This document shows, piece after piece, positions 1 through 10,178 of a stretch of 64,000 bases of DNA (positions are counted from its first letter, which is position 1; each line of letters opens with the position of its first letter). The notes below the pieces were generated by a model. The model made no database searches. It had not been told where the DNA came from and worked only from the letters and a program-made list of their open reading frames with translations. Source of the DNA: Motacilla alba alba (taxonomy: Eukaryota; Chordata; Aves; Passeriformes; Motacillidae); assembly GCF_015832195.1 (NCBI RefSeq), contig NC_052017.1, positions 55,396,152 to 55,460,151 of the forward strand. The letters are read 5' to 3'. A program made the position numbers and the translations under genes.

Positions 1-420
1 AAACCCAGACATTTCGGACATGGAGGGACTACAAGCGATTGGTCAGCCAAATCATGAGGGGCAGTGCAGAGGGCCCAACAAGGCCAAAACTGACCTGACT
101 GATGCTGCAAAATAAGGGGGAAAAAAATCAAAGAGCAAGACGCAACACAGAAGAGAAGAAAGGATGGACTAGGCATAGAGAGTGAATACAAATAGTTCTT
201 CTCCCCATTGGAAGACATTAAATGGCTTCGAATGCCATGAGGTGCAGGGACATGGAGCAAAGCTGGCCCCATTGATTCCCTTTGAAATCGCAAGCTTTCC
301 ATTCCCTTCCATTCACAAAGTCCTTTTGGGAAGGGACACGAAAAATCGCGCAAAAGGAAGGCTCACAAATGCTGAGGAAAGGAGACATGATCAAATGCAA
401 TGCAACTGAAAATAAAAGCA
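1..420 (+). repeat. Reference A monomer (420 bp, TTCGAA subtype)
   Basis: This unit starts at AAACCCAGACATTTCGG and the same words restart at 421. Landmarks in order: GGGCCC at about 80, a G5A7 run at about 116-127, GAGAGTGAATACAAATAG, ATGGCTTCGAATGCCAT, a HindIII site in GCAAGCTTTCC, TTTTGGGAAGGGACACG, and GATCAAATGCAATGCAAC at the end. Composition by hand: A155 C87 G105 T73. The length is 3 x 140, so reading frames carry over between monomers. A subtypes differ at TTCGAA/CATGGA, TCGCAAG/TTGCAAG, GGCCCC/GGCCCA and ACATGGAG/ATATGGAG. Confidence 0.95.
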
Positions 421-641
421 AAACCCAGACATTTCGGACATGGAGGGACTACAAGCGATTGGTCAGCCAAATCATGAGGGGCAGTGCAGAGGGCCCAACA
501 AGGCCAAAACTGACCTGACTGATGCTGCAAAATCAGGGGGACAAAAATCAAAGAGCAAGACGCAACACAGAAGAGAAGAAAGGATGGACTAGGCATAGAG
601 AGTGAATACAAATAGTTCTTCTCCCCATTGGAAGACATCAA

Positions 642-658
642 ATGGCATGGAATGCCAT
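642..658. repeat. Short inverted repeat (7 bp arms, 3 nt loop), A monomer
   Basis: ATGGCAT, loop GGA, ATGCCAT: a perfect 7 bp inverted repeat. It recurs in every A monomer with the CATGGA spelling and in C monomers. In the TTCGAA subtype it is reduced to 5 bp arms (ATGGC/GCCAT). B units carry the same arms with loop GAG (for example 4859-4875). It lies inside the best-conserved part of the monomer. Any protein-binding or extrusion role is speculation. Confidence 0.8.
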
Positions 659-900
659 GAGGTGCAGGGACATGGAGCAAAGCTTGCCCAATTGATTCCC
701 TTTGAAATTGCAAGCTTTCCATTCCCTTCCATTCACAATGTCCTTTCAAGAAGCTACACGAAATTTCACGCAAAAGGAAGGCTCACAAATGCTGAGGAAA
801 GGAGATATGATCAAATGCAATGCAATTGAAAACTAAAAGCCAAAACCCAGACATTTTGGACATGGAGGGACTACAAGCGATTGGTCAGCCAAATCATGAA

Positions 901-2585
901 GTGCAGTGCAAAAGAGCAAAAGAGGCAAGAAGTGACTTCAGAGACAATGCGAATGCAGGGGAAATCATCAAGGAGCAAGACAGGAGTGAGAAGGTAAGAG
1001 ATGCGAGACACGGTGTAGAGAGAGAAAAAGGAACCAAAACCATCTCCGAAATGAATGGTATCAAATGGCATGAGATGCCATGAGGTGCCGGGACATGGAG
1101 CAAAGCTGGCCCCATTTATTCCCTTTGAAATCGCAAGCTTTCCATTCCCTTCCCAAAAGGAAATCTTTTCTGGCAGGGAAAAAGATCTTGCAACAGAGAA
1201 AAGAAAGACGGAAAACACTCAGGCAATGAGATATCATCAAATGCAGTGCAATTAAAAAATAAAACCCAAAACCCGGTAATTTCAGACATGTGCGGACTGC
1301 AGTCACTTAGTCTGTAATCAATGGAGGTGCAAGGCACAGGGCCCAACAAGGCCAACACTGACCTGACAGATGCTGCAAAATCAGGGGGAAAAAATCAAAA
1401 AGCAAGACGCAACTCAGAAGAGAAGAAAGGATGGACTAGGCATAGAGAGTGAATACAAATAGTTCTTCTCCCCATTGGAAGACATCAAATGGCATGGAAT
1501 GCCATGAGGTGCAGTGACATGGAGCAAAGCTGGCCCAATTGATTCCCTTTGAAATTGCAAGCTTTCCATTCCCTTGCATTCACAAAGTTATTTTGGGAAG
1601 GGACACAAAAAATCGCGCAAGAGGAAGGCTCACAAATGCTGAGGAAAGGAGACATGATCAAATGCAATGCAACTGAAAATAAAAGCAAAACCCAGACATT
1701 TCAAACATGTAGGGACTACAAGCGATTGGTCAGCCAAATCATGAGGGGCAGTGCAGAGGGCCCAACAAGGCCAAAACTGACCTGACAGATGCTGCAAAAT
1801 CAGGGGGAAAAAATCAAAGAGCAAGATGCAACTCAGAAGAGAAGAAAGGATGGACTAGGCATAGAGAGTGAATACAAATATTTCTTCTCCCCATTGGAAG
1901 ACATCAAATGGCATGGAATGCCATGAGGTGCAGGGACATGGAGCAAAGCTTGCCCCATTGATTCCCTTAGAAATCACAAGCTTTCCATTCCCTTCCATTC
2001 ACAAAGTCCTTTTGGGAAGGGACACGAAATCTTGCGAAATACTAAAGAACGAGTCACAAATGCTCAGGAAACGAGATATGATCAAATGCAATTGAAAATA
2101 AAAGCCAAAACCCAGACATTTTGGACATGTAGGGGCTACAAGCAATTGGTTTGCCATTAGATGACGTGCAGTGCAGAGGGCCCAACAAGGCCAAAACTGA
2201 TCTGACAGATGCTGCAAAATCAGGAGGAAAAAATCAAAGAGCAAGACGCAACACAGAAGAGAAGAAAGGATGGACTAGGCATAGAGAGTGAATACAAATA
2301 GTTCTTCTCCCCATTGGAAGACATCAAATGGCATGGAATGCCATGAGGTGCAGGGACATGGAGCAAAGCTGGCCCAATTGATTCCCTTTGAAATTGCAAG
2401 CTTTCCATTCCCTTCCATTCACAAAGTCCTTTTGGGAAGGGACACGAAAAATCGCGCAAAAGGAAGGCTCACAAATGCTGAGGAAAGGAGATATGATCAA
2501 ATGCAATGCAATTGAAAACTAAAAGCCAAAACCCAGACATTTCGGACATGGAGGGACTACAAGGATTTGTCAGCCAAATCATGAG
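901..2585 (+). repeat. Block 1: 4 monomers (B'-C-A-D), 1,685 bp
   Basis: The B' subtype reads AAAGAGCAAAAG, GCGAATGCAGG, CACGGTGTAGAGAGAG and GGTATCAAATGG. It has CATTTATTCCC and GTGCCGGGACATGG, which are shared only with block 2. C has the PstI spelling and GGCACAGGGCCC. The block contains the first D segment (1966-2166). Confidence 0.92.
1966..2166 (+). repeat. D segment 1 (Da form)
   Basis: Diverged A-like stretch with CTTAGAAATCACAAG, CTTGCGAAATACTAAAG, AACGAGTCACAAATGCTCAGG, and GGTTTGCCATTAGATGACG in place of GGTCAGCCAAATCATGAGG. Da form: TTTTGGGAAGGGACACGAAATC. The terminal GCAATGCAAT repeat is shortened to a single GCAATTG. Confidence 0.88.
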
Positions 2586-4694
2586 GTGCAGTGCAAAAGA
2601 CCAAAAGAGGCAAGAAGTGACTTCAGAGACAATGCACGAGCAGGGGAAATCATCAAGGAGCAAGACAGGAGTGAGAGCGTAAGAGATGCGGGACATGGCG
2701 TAGAGAGTGAAAAAAGAACAAGAAACATCTCCCAAATGAATGGCAGCAAATGGCATGAGATGCCATGAGGTGCCGGGACATGGAGCAAAGCTGGCCCCAT
2801 TTATTCCCTTTGAAATCGCAAGCTTTCCATTCCCTTCCCAAAACAGAAATCTTTTCTGGCAGGGAAAAAGATCTTGCAACAGAGAAAAGAAAGACGGAAA
2901 ACACTCAGGCAATGAGATATCATCAAATGCAGTGCAATTAAAAAATAAAACCCAAAACCCGGTAATTTCAGACATGTGCGGACTGCAGTCACTTAGTCTG
3001 TAATCAATGGAGGTGCAGCGCAGAGGGCCCAACAAGGCCAAAACTGACCTGACAGATGCTGCAAAATCAGGGGGAAAAAAATCAAAGAGCAAGACGCAAC
3101 TCAGAAGAGAAGAAAGGATGGACTAGGCATAGAGAGTGAATACAAATAGTTCTTCTCCCCATTGGAAGACATCAAATGGCATGGAATGCCATGAGGTGCA
3201 GGGACATGGAGCAAAGCTGGCCCAATTGATTCCCTTTGAAATTGCAAGCTTTCCATTTCCTTCAATTCACAAAGTCCTTTTGGGAAGGGACACGAAAAAT
3301 CGCGCAAGAGGAAGGCTCACAAATGCTGAGGAAAGGAGACATGATCAAATGCAATGCAACTGAAAATAAAAGACAAAACCCAGACATTTTGGACATGTAG
3401 GGACTACAAGCGATTGGTCAGCCAAATCATGAGGGGCAGTGCAGAGGGCCCAACAAGGCCAAAACTGACCTGACTGATGCTGCAAAATAAGGGGGAAAAA
3501 AATCAAAGAGCAAGACGCAACTCAGAAGAGAAGAAAGGATGGACTAGGCATAGAGAGTGAATACAAATAGTTCTTCTCCCCATTGGAAGACATTAAATGG
3601 CTTCGAATGCCATGAGGTGCAGGGACATGGAGCAAAGCTGGCCCCATTGATTCCCTTTGAAATCGCAAGCTTTCCATTCCCTTCAATTCACAAAGTCCTT
3701 TTGGGAAGGGACACGAAAAATCGCGCAAAAGGAAGGCTCACAAATGCTGAGGAAAGGAGACATGATCAAATGCAATGCAACTGAAAATAAAAGCAAAACC
3801 CAGACATTTCGGACATGGAGGGACTACAAGCGATTGGTCAGCCAAATCATGAGGGGCAGTGCAGAGGGCCCAACAAGGCCAAAACTGACCTGACTGATGC
3901 TGCAAAATAAGGGGGAAAAAAATCAAAGAGCAAGACGCAACACAGAAGAGAAGAAAGGATGGACTAGGCATAGAGAGTGAATACAAATAGTTCTTCTCCC
4001 CATTGGAAGACATTAAATGGCTTCGAATGCCATGAGGTGCAGGGACATGGAGCAAAGCTGGCCCCATTGATTCCCTTTGAAATCGCAAGCTTTCCATTCC
4101 CTTCCATTCACAAAGTCCTTTTGGGAAGGGACACGAAAAATCGCGCAAAAGGAAGGCTCACAAATGCTGAGGAAAGGAGACATGATCAAATGCAATGCAA
4201 CTGAAAATAAAAGCAAAACCCAGACATTTCGGACATGGAGGGACTACAAGCGATTGGTCAGCCAAATCATGAGGGGCAGTGCAGAGGGCCCAACAAGGCC
4301 AAAACTGACCTGACTGATGCTGCAAAATCAGGGGGACAAAAATCAAAGAGCAAGACGCAACACAGAAGAGAAGAAAGGATGGACTAGGCATAGAGAGTGA
4401 ATACAAATAGTTCTTCTCCCCATTGGAAGACATCAAATGGCATGGAATGCCATGAGGTGCAGGGACATGGAGCAAAGCTTGCCCAATTGATTCCCTTTGA
4501 AATTGCAAGCTTTCCATTCCCTTCCATTCACAAAGTCCTTTTGGGAAGGGACACGAAAAATCGCGCAAGAGGAAGGCTCACAAATGCTGAGGAAAGGAGA
4601 TATGATCAAATGCAATGCAATTGAAAACTAAAAGCCAAAACCCAGACATTTTGGACATGGAGGGACTACAAGGATTGGTCAGCCAAATCATGAG
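2586..4694 (+). repeat. Block 2: 5 monomers (B-C-A-A-A), 2,109 bp
   Basis: The B unit has private GAGAGCGTAAGAG and shares GTGCCGGGACATGG and CATTTATTCCC with block 1. C has the PstI spelling and GTGCAGCGCAGAGG. Three A monomers follow. The last (CATGGA, GATATGATC, AACTAAAAGCC) is the usual pre-B form. Confidence 0.93.
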
Positions 4695-5063
4695 GTGCAG
4701 TGCAAAAGACCAAAAGAGGCAAGAAGTGACTTCAGAGACAATGCACGAGCAGGGGAAATCATCAAGGAGCAAGACAGGAGTGAGAGGGTAAGAGATGCGG
4801 GACATGGCGTAGAGAGTGAAAAAAGAACAAGAAACATCTCCCAAATGAATGGCAGCAAATGGCATGAGATGCCATGAGGTGCAGGGACACGGAGCAAAGC
4901 TGGCCCCATTGATTCCCTTTGAAATCGCAAGCTTCCCATTCCCTTCCCAAAACAGAAATCTTTTCTGGAAGGGAAAAAGATCTTGCAACAGAGAAAAGAA
5001 AGACGGAAAACACTCAGGCAATGAGATATCATCAAATGCAGTGCAATTAAAAAATAAAACCCA
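4638..5063 (+). repeat. Reference B monomer (about 426 bp)
   Basis: The first 57 bp are A-like (AAACCCAGACATTTTGG to CATGAG). The unit then diverges from 4695 with GTGCAGTGCAAAAGACC, GACTTCAGAGACAATGC, CACGAGCAGG and GCGGGACATGGCGTAGAG. It rejoins A closely over about 90 bp (4857-4948, including the ATGGCAT/ATGCCAT inverted repeat and HindIII site). Its right end is again B-specific: CCCAAAACAGAAATC, GATCTTGCAACAGAG, and GAGATATCATC with an EcoRV site that the A, C and D examples inspected lack. B lacks the GGGCCC of A and C. It is an old, diverged member of the same family, not an insertion. Confidence 0.93.
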
Positions 5064-5484
5064 AAACCCGGTAATTTCAGACATGTGCGGACTGCAATCA
5101 CTTAGTCTGTAATCAATGGAGGTGCAAGGCAGAGGGCCCAACAAGGCCAAAACTGACCTGACAGATGCTGCAAAATCAGGGGGAAAAAAATCAAAGAGCA
5201 AGACGCAACACAGAAGAGAAGAAAGGATGGACTAGGCATAGAGAGTGAATACAAATATTTCTTCTACCCATTGGAAGACATCAATGGCATGGAATGCCAT
5301 GAGGTGCAGGGACATGGAGCAAAGCTTGCCCCATTGATTCCCTTAGAAATCACAAGCTTTCCATTCCCTTCCATTCACAAAGTCCTTTAAGGGAAGGGAC
5401 ACGTAATCTTGCGAAATACTAAAGAACGAGTCACAAATGCTCAGGAAACGAGATATGATCAAATGCAATTGAAAATAAAAGCCA
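5064..5484 (+). repeat. Reference C monomer (about 421 bp), here with a D body
   Basis: C begins with AAACCCGGTAATTTCAG, CATGTGCGGACTGCAATC, ACTTAGTCTGTAATC and AATGGAGGTGCAAGG (about 70 bp found nowhere else in the repeat), then switches to the A-type body at GGGCCCAACAAGG. It directly follows every B right end in the window. Three left-end spellings act as regional markers: ACTGCAGTC (PstI), GCGGACTGCAATC and GCGCACTGCAATC. In this copy the right half carries the D-type sequence. Confidence 0.92.
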
Positions 5485-5543
5485 AAACCCAGACATTTCG
5501 GACATGTAGGGACTACAAGCAATAGGTTTGCCATTAGATGACG
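5342..5543 (+). repeat. D segment 2 (Db form)
   Basis: Same D words as segment 1 but Db form: CTTTAAGGGAAGGGACACGTAATC, split here as CTTTAAGGGAAGG and ACACGTAATC. Upstream it has the shortened CATCAATGGCATGG. It ends with CAATAGGTTTGCC instead of CAATTGGTTTGCC. Confidence 0.87.
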
Positions 5544-5962
5544 TGCAGTGCAGAGGGCCCAACAAGGCCAAAACTGACCTGACAGATGCTGCAAAATCAG
5601 GGGGAAAAAATCAAAGAGCAAGACGCAACTCAGAAGAGAAGAAAGGATGGACTAGGCATAGAGAGTGAATACAAATAGTTCTTCTCCCCATTGGAAGACA
5701 TCAAATGGCATGGAATGCCATGAGGTGCAGGGACATGGAGCAAAGCTGGCCCAATTGATTCCCTTTGAAATCGCAAGCTTTCCATTCCCTTCCATTCAAA
5801 AAGTCCTTTTGGGAAGGGACACAAAAAATCGCGCAAGAGGAAGGCTCACAAATGCTGAGGAAAGGAGATATGATCAAATGCAATGCAATTGAAAACTGGA
5901 AGCCAAAACCCAGACATTTCGGACATGGAGGGACTACAAGGATTTGTCAGCCAAATCATGAG

Positions 5963-8070
5963 GTGCAGTGCAAAAGACCAAAAGAGGCAAGAAGTGACTT
6001 CAGAGACAATGCACGAGCAGGGGAAATCATCAAAGAGCAAGTCAGGAGTGAGAGGGTAAGAGATGCGGGACATGGCGTAGAGAGTGAAAAAAGAACAAGA
6101 AACATCTCCCAAATGAATGGCAGCAAATGGCATGAGATGCCATGAGGTGCAGGGACACGGAGCAAAGCTGGCCCCATTGATTCCCTTTGAAATCGCAAGC
6201 TTCCCATTCCCTTCCCAAAACAGAAATCTTTTCTGGCAGGGAAAAAGATCTTGCAACAGAGAAAAGAAAGACGGAAAACACTCAGGCAATGAGATATCAT
6301 CAAATGCAGTGCAATTAAAAAATAATACCCAAAACCCGGTAATTTCAGACATGTGCGGACTGCAATCACTTAGTCTGTAATCAATGGAGGTGCAAGGCAG
6401 AGGGCCCAACAAGGCCAAAACTGACCTGACTGATGCTGCAAAATCAGGGGGAAAAAAATCAAAGAGCAAGAAGCAACTCAGAAGAGAAGAAAGGATGGAC
6501 TAGGCATAGAGAGTGAATACAAATAGTTCTTCTCCCCATTGGAAGACATCAAATGGCATGGAATGCCATGAGGTGCAGGGATATGGAGCAAAGCTGGCCC
6601 AATTGATTCCCTTTGAAATTGCAAGCTTTCCATTCCCTTCCATTCACAAAGTCCTTTTGGGAAGGGACACGAAAAATCGCGCAAAAGGAAGGCTCACAAA
6701 TGCTGAGGAAAGGAGACATGATCAAATGCAATGCAACTGAAAATAAAAGCAAAACCCAGACATTTCGGACATGGAGGGACTACAAGCGATTGGTCAGCCA
6801 AATCTTGAGGGGCAGTGCAGAGGGCCCAACAAGGCCAAAACTGACCTGACTGATGCTGCAAAATAAGGGGGAAAAAAATCAAAGAGCAAGACGCAACTCA
6901 GAAGAGAAGAAAGGATGGACTAGGCATAGAGAGTGAATACAAATAGTTCTTCTCCCCATTGGAAGACATTAAATGGCTTCGAATGCCATGAGGTGCAGGG
7001 ACATGGAGCAAAGCTGGCCCAATTGATTCCCTTTGAAATCGCAAGCTTTCCATTCCCTTCCATTCACAAAGTCCTTTTGGGAAGGGACACGAAAAATCGC
7101 GCAAAAGGAAGGCTCACAAATGCTGAGGAAAGGAGACATGATCAAATGCAATGCAACTGAAATAAAAGCAAAACCCAGACATTTCGGACATGGAGGGACT
7201 ACAAGCGATTGGTCAGCCAAATCATGAGGGGCAGTGCAGAGGGCCCAACAAGGCCAAAACTGACCTGACTGATGCTGCAAAATAAGGGGGAAAAAAAATC
7301 AAAGAGCAAGACGCAACACAGAAGAGAAGAAAGGATGGACTAGGCATAGAGAGTGAATACAAATAGTTCTTCTCCCCATTGGAAGACATTAAATGGCTTC
7401 GAATGCCATGAGGTGCAGGGACATGGAGCAAAGCTGGCCCCATTGATTCCCTTTGAAATCGCAAGCTTTCCATTCCCTTCCATTCACAAAGTCCTTTTGG
7501 GAAGGGACACGAAAAATCGCGCAAAAGGAAGGCTCACAAATGCTGAGGAAAGGAGACATGATCAAATGCAATGCAACTGAAAATAAAAGCAAAACCCAGA
7601 CATTTCGGACATGGAGGGACTACAAGCGATTGGTCAGCCAAATCATGAGGGGCAGTGCAGAGGGCCCAACAAGGCCAAAACTGACCTGACTGATGCTGCA
7701 AAATAAGGGGGAAAAAAATCAAAGAGCAAGACGCAACACAGAAGAGAAGAAAGGATGGACTAGGCATAGAGAGTGAATACAAATAGTTCTTCTCCCCATT
7801 GGAAGACATCAAATGGCATGGAATGCCATGAGGTGCAGGGACATGGAGCAAAGCTTGCCCAATTGATTCCCTTTGAAATTGCAAGCTTTCCATTCCCTTC
7901 CATTCACAAAGTCCTTTTGGGAAGGGACACGAAAAATCGCGCAAGAGGAAGGCTCACAAATGCTGAGGAAAGGAGATATGATCAAATGCAATGCAATTGA
8001 AAACTAAAAGCCTAAACCCAGACATTTTGGACATGGAGGGACTACAAGGATTGGTCAGCCAAATCATGAG
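5963..8070 (+). repeat. Block 4: 5 monomers (B-C-A-A-A), 2,108 bp
   Basis: First of two complete near-identical 5-monomer blocks in tandem. B has private AAGAGCAAGTCAGG. C is preceded by AATAATACCCAAAAC. The post-C monomer carries ATATGGAGC. An A/T change gives AAATCTTGAGG at about 6802. One junction at about 7158 lacks an A (CTGAAATAAAAGC). Confidence 0.93.
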
Positions 8071-10178
8071 GTGCAGTGCAAAAGACCAAAAGAGGCAAGA
8101 AGTGACTTCAGAGACAATGCACGAGCAGGGGAAATCATCAAGGAGCAAGACAGGAGTGAGAGGGTAAGAGATGCGGGACATGGCGTAGAGAGTGAAAAAA
8201 GAACAAGAAACATCTCCCAAATGAATGGCAGCAAATGGCATGAGATGCCATGAGGTGCAGGGACACGGAGCAAAGCTGGCCCCATTGATTCCCTTTGAAA
8301 TCGCAAGCTTCCCATTCCCTTCCCAAAACAGAAATCTTTTCTGGAAGGGAAAAAGATCTTGCAACAGAGAAAAGAAAGACGGAAAACACTCAGGCAATGA
8401 GATATCATCAAATGCAGTGCAAATAAAAAATAAAACCCAAAACCCGGTAATTTCAGACATGTGCGGACTGCAATCACTTAGTCTGTAATCAATGGAGGTG
8501 CAAGGCAGAGGGCCCAACAAGGCCAAAACTGACCTGACAGATGCTGCAAAATCAGGGGGGAAAAAAATCAAAGAGCAAGACGCAACTCAGAAGAGAAGAA
8601 AGGATGGACTAGGCATAGAGAGTGAATACAAATAGTTCTTCTCCCCATTGGAAGACGTCAAATGGCATGGAATGCCATGAGGTGCAGGGATATGGAGCAA
8701 AGCTGGCCCAATTGATTCCCTTTGAAATTGCAAGCTTTCCATTCCCTTGCATTCACAAAGTCCTTTTGGGAAGGGACACGAAAAATCGCGCAAAAGGAAG
8801 GCTCACAAATGCTGAGGAAAGGAGACATGATCAAATGCAATGCAACTGAAAATAAAAGCAAAACCCAGACATTTCGGACATGGAGGGACTACAAGCGATT
8901 GGTCAGCCAAATCATGAGGGGCAGTGCAGAGGGCCCAACAAGGCCAAAACTGACCTGACTGATGCTGCAAAATAAGGGGGAAAAAAATCAAAGAGCAAGA
9001 CGCAACACAGAAGAGAAGAAAGGATGGACTAGGCATAGAGAGTGAATACAAATAGTTCTTCTCCCCATTGGAAGACATTAAATGGCTTCGAATGCCATGA
9101 GGTGCAGGGACATGGAGCAAAGCTGGCCCCATTGATTCCCTTTGAAATCGCAAGCTTTCCATTCCCTTCAATTCACAAAGTCCTTTTGGGAAGGGACACG
9201 AAAAATCGCGCAAAAGGAAGGCTCACAAATGCTGAGGAAAGGAGACATGATCAAATGCAATGCAACTGAAATAAAAGCAAAACCCAGACATTTTGGACAT
9301 GGAGGGACTACAAGCGATTGGTCAGCCAAATCATGAGGGGCAGTGCAGAGGGCCCAACAAGGCCAAAACTGACCTGACTGATGCTGCAAAATAAGGGGGA
9401 AAAAAATCAAAGAGCAAGACGCAACACAGAAGAGAAGAAAGGATGGACTAGGCATAGAGAGTGAATACAAATAGTTCTTCTCCCCATTGGAAGACATTAA
9501 ATGGCTTCGAATGCCATGAGGTGCAGGGACATGGAGCAAAGCTGGCCCCATTGATTCCCTTTGAAATCGCAAGCTTTCCATTCCCTTCCATTCACAAAGT
9601 CCTTTTGGGAAGGGACACGAAAAATCGCGCAAAGGAAGGCTCACAAATGCTGAGGGGAAGGAGACATGATCAAATGCAATGCAACTGAAAATAAAAGCAA
9701 AACCCAGACATTTTGGACATGGAGGGACTACAAGCGATTGGTCAGCCAAATCATGAGGGGCAGTGCAGAGGGCCCAACAAGGCCAAAACTGACCTGACTG
9801 ATGCTGCAAAATAAGGGGGAAAAAAATCAAAGAGCAAGACGCAACACAGAAGAGAAGAAAGGATGGACTAGGCATAGAGAGTGAATACAAATAGTTCTTC
9901 TCCCCATTGGAAGACATCAAATGGCATGGAATGCCATGAGGTGCAGGGACATGGAGCAAAGCTTGCCCAATTGATTCCCTTTGAAATTGCAAGCTTTCCA
10001 TTCCCTTCCATTCACAAAGTCCTTTTGGGAAGGGACACGAAAAATCGCGCAAGAGGAAGGCTCACAAATGCTGAGGAAAGGAGATATGATCAAATGCAAT
10101 GCAATTGAAAACTAAAAGCCAAAACCCAGACATTTTGGACATGGAGGGACTACAAGGATTGGTCAGCCAAATCATGAG
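8071..10178 (+). repeat. Block 5: 5 monomers (B-C-A-A-A), 2,108 bp
   Basis: Same layout as block 4. B ends with GCAAATAAAAAATAAAACC, a spelling shared only with the B units at 10179, 11868, 12715, 17360 and 18172. Private changes: GAAGACGTCAAATGG at about 8652, and a compensating pair (one A lost, GG gained) at about 9631-9658 giving GCTGAGGGGAAGG. Confidence 0.93.

Larger units (their letters stand above)
1..900 (+). repeat. Partial block before the first B: A monomers
   Basis: Two A monomers (1-420 TTCGAA subtype; 421-842 CATGGA subtype) and the A-like left arm of the first B. The second ends with GATATGATC and AACTAAAAGCC, the spelling typical of a monomer directly upstream of B. It also carries CACAATGTCCTTTCAAG and AATTTCACGC, variants shared with the B' neighbourhoods at 12.5 and 18.0 kb. 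Confidence 0.93.
4695..5962 (+). repeat. Block 3: 3 monomers with a D body, 1,268 bp
   Basis: Standard B with GGAAGGGAAAAAGATC, then C with GACTGCAATC. The C body passes into D segment 2, followed by one A monomer ending GCAATTGAAAACTGGAAGCC (a local variant of AACTAAAAGCC). Confidence 0.92.

Noticed and set aside
14..30. CENP-B-box-like word in A monomers (TTCG, nine bases, then GGG)
   Set aside because: It matches 7 of the 9 fixed positions of the box but lacks the central A and the C before GGG. By chance about one such match is expected per 420 bp on two strands, so it is not evidence.
226..236. tRNA/Pol III B-box-like GCTTCGAATGC with a TTTT run downstream
   Set aside because: Eight of ten fixed positions match, but about 0.35 such matches are expected by chance per monomer, and I find no convincing A box upstream. 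Only the TTCGAA subtype has it.
405..420. AATAAA in each monomer as a polyadenylation signal
   Set aside because: A hexamer in an A-rich stretch (GAAAATAAAAGC) repeated in every monomer. Nothing indicates a transcript ending there.
2669..2685. Splice-donor-like GGTAAGAG in B units
   Set aside because: Single short match with no exon structure or coding sequence around it.
4695..5130. B unit as an inserted mobile element between A monomers
   Set aside because: It replaces rather than interrupts a monomer, aligns with A over its core, has no terminal repeats or target-site duplication, and lies in register with the array.
9168..10052. Long minus-strand open frame (294 codons) and about 25 related frames of 190-207 codons over B-C, as protein-coding genes
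   Set aside because: They arise in every monomer because the length is about 3 x 140 bp and the plus strand is purine-rich. Single-base indels and stops break them in sister copies, starts fall at arbitrary monomer positions, several frames are open at once, and the predicted residues show no domain I recognise.
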